This document shows positions 52,000 to 52,078 of a stretch of 52,078 nt of DNA, in pieces. Location: the NCBI GenBank assembly GCA_903851415.1, contig CAINOE010000199.1:1-52078 (forward strand), in the 5' to 3' direction. Below the pieces are notes generated by a model that had not been told where the DNA came from, searched no databases, and saw nothing but the letters and a program-made list of their open reading frames with translations. Origin of the DNA: an uncultured Rhodopila sp. GTDB taxonomy: Bacteria; Pseudomonadota; Alphaproteobacteria; Acetobacterales; Acetobacteraceae. Positions within the stretch are counted from its first letter, which is position 1, and each line of letters starts with the position of its first letter. A program made the position numbers and the translations under genes.

Positions 52000-52078
52000 A
52001 TGGAACTGCAAGTTCTGTCCGACGCCGAACTCGACGCCGTCACCGGCGGCCTGATCATCGTCAAGGTCAACGTCAACC
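52000..52078 (+). CDS. Double-glycine-leader peptide 3 (cut by window edge)
   Basis: Twenty-six codons are visible: MELQVLSDAELDAVTGG, then a core beginning LIIVKVNVN. The leader matches peptide 1 at AELDAVTGG. The core start resembles the NVNVN stretch of peptide 2. The rest, and probably more copies or the export genes, lie beyond the window. Confidence 0.8.
   Translation, partial: MELQVLSDAELDAVTGGLIIVKVNVN

Overview
The window reads as chromosomal DNA of a GC-rich alphaproteobacterium, most likely Rhodospirillales/Acetobacteraceae. The grounds are a complete dcw (division and cell wall) cluster in canonical order, a type A RNase P RNA, MetX-MetW methionine genes, a GTG-started IscR with a paired desulfurase operon, and very GC-rich third codon positions. 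The taxonomic placement is inference; no rRNA gene is present.

Left part (1-19.5 kb, all minus strand): mraZ-rsmH-ftsL-ftsI-murE-murF-mraY-murD-ftsW-murG-murC-(69-codon ORF)-murB-ddl-ftsQ-ftsA-ftsZ, with ftsZ cut by the window edge. Most junctions are ATGA or TGATG overlaps, so this is one translationally coupled operon making peptidoglycan precursors and the divisome. Upstream of mraZ lie a promoter overlapped by 10-nt-spaced TGG(G/T) repeats (a likely MraZ operator), a 16-bp palindrome, a DnaA-box cluster, a 23-bp tandem repeat and rnpB.

Middle part (19.6-41 kb): an iscR-desulfurase-iscS-ferredoxin-mnmA operon (sulfur mobilisation feeding tRNA thiolation) diverges from an alpha/beta hydrolase. 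It is followed by anmK (cell-wall recycling) divergent from tyrS, a tiny membrane-protein pair with a possible frameshift, an acyltransferase, tamA-tamB, a DUF3072 protein, a glutathione transferase, a glyoxalase II, a methyltransferase, and a metX-metW-tonB-like operon. Dispersed palindromic GGCCCGG...CCGGGCC repeats sit between several genes.

Right part (41-48.3 kb): a small napE-napC-EB_dh cytochrome operon without a visible catalytic partner, an SDR, a PLP aminotransferase, a GDSL hydrolase, an ATP-dependent DNA ligase and tRNA-Pro(GGG).

Far right (48.3-52.1 kb): downstream of tRNA-Pro the sequence becomes gene-poor and less GC-rich. It holds an ArsR-like regulator, a helical unknown and, at the end, the most interesting feature of the window: a tandem series of three small genes for double-glycine-leader peptides (invariant AELDAV), the last cut by the window edge. 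Each is preceded by the same multi-hairpin RNA element directly before its ribosome binding site. The stems are kept by compensatory changes and the spacings are nearly constant. This looks like an undescribed peptide family with its own cis-regulatory RNA; its exporter, if any, would lie beyond the window.
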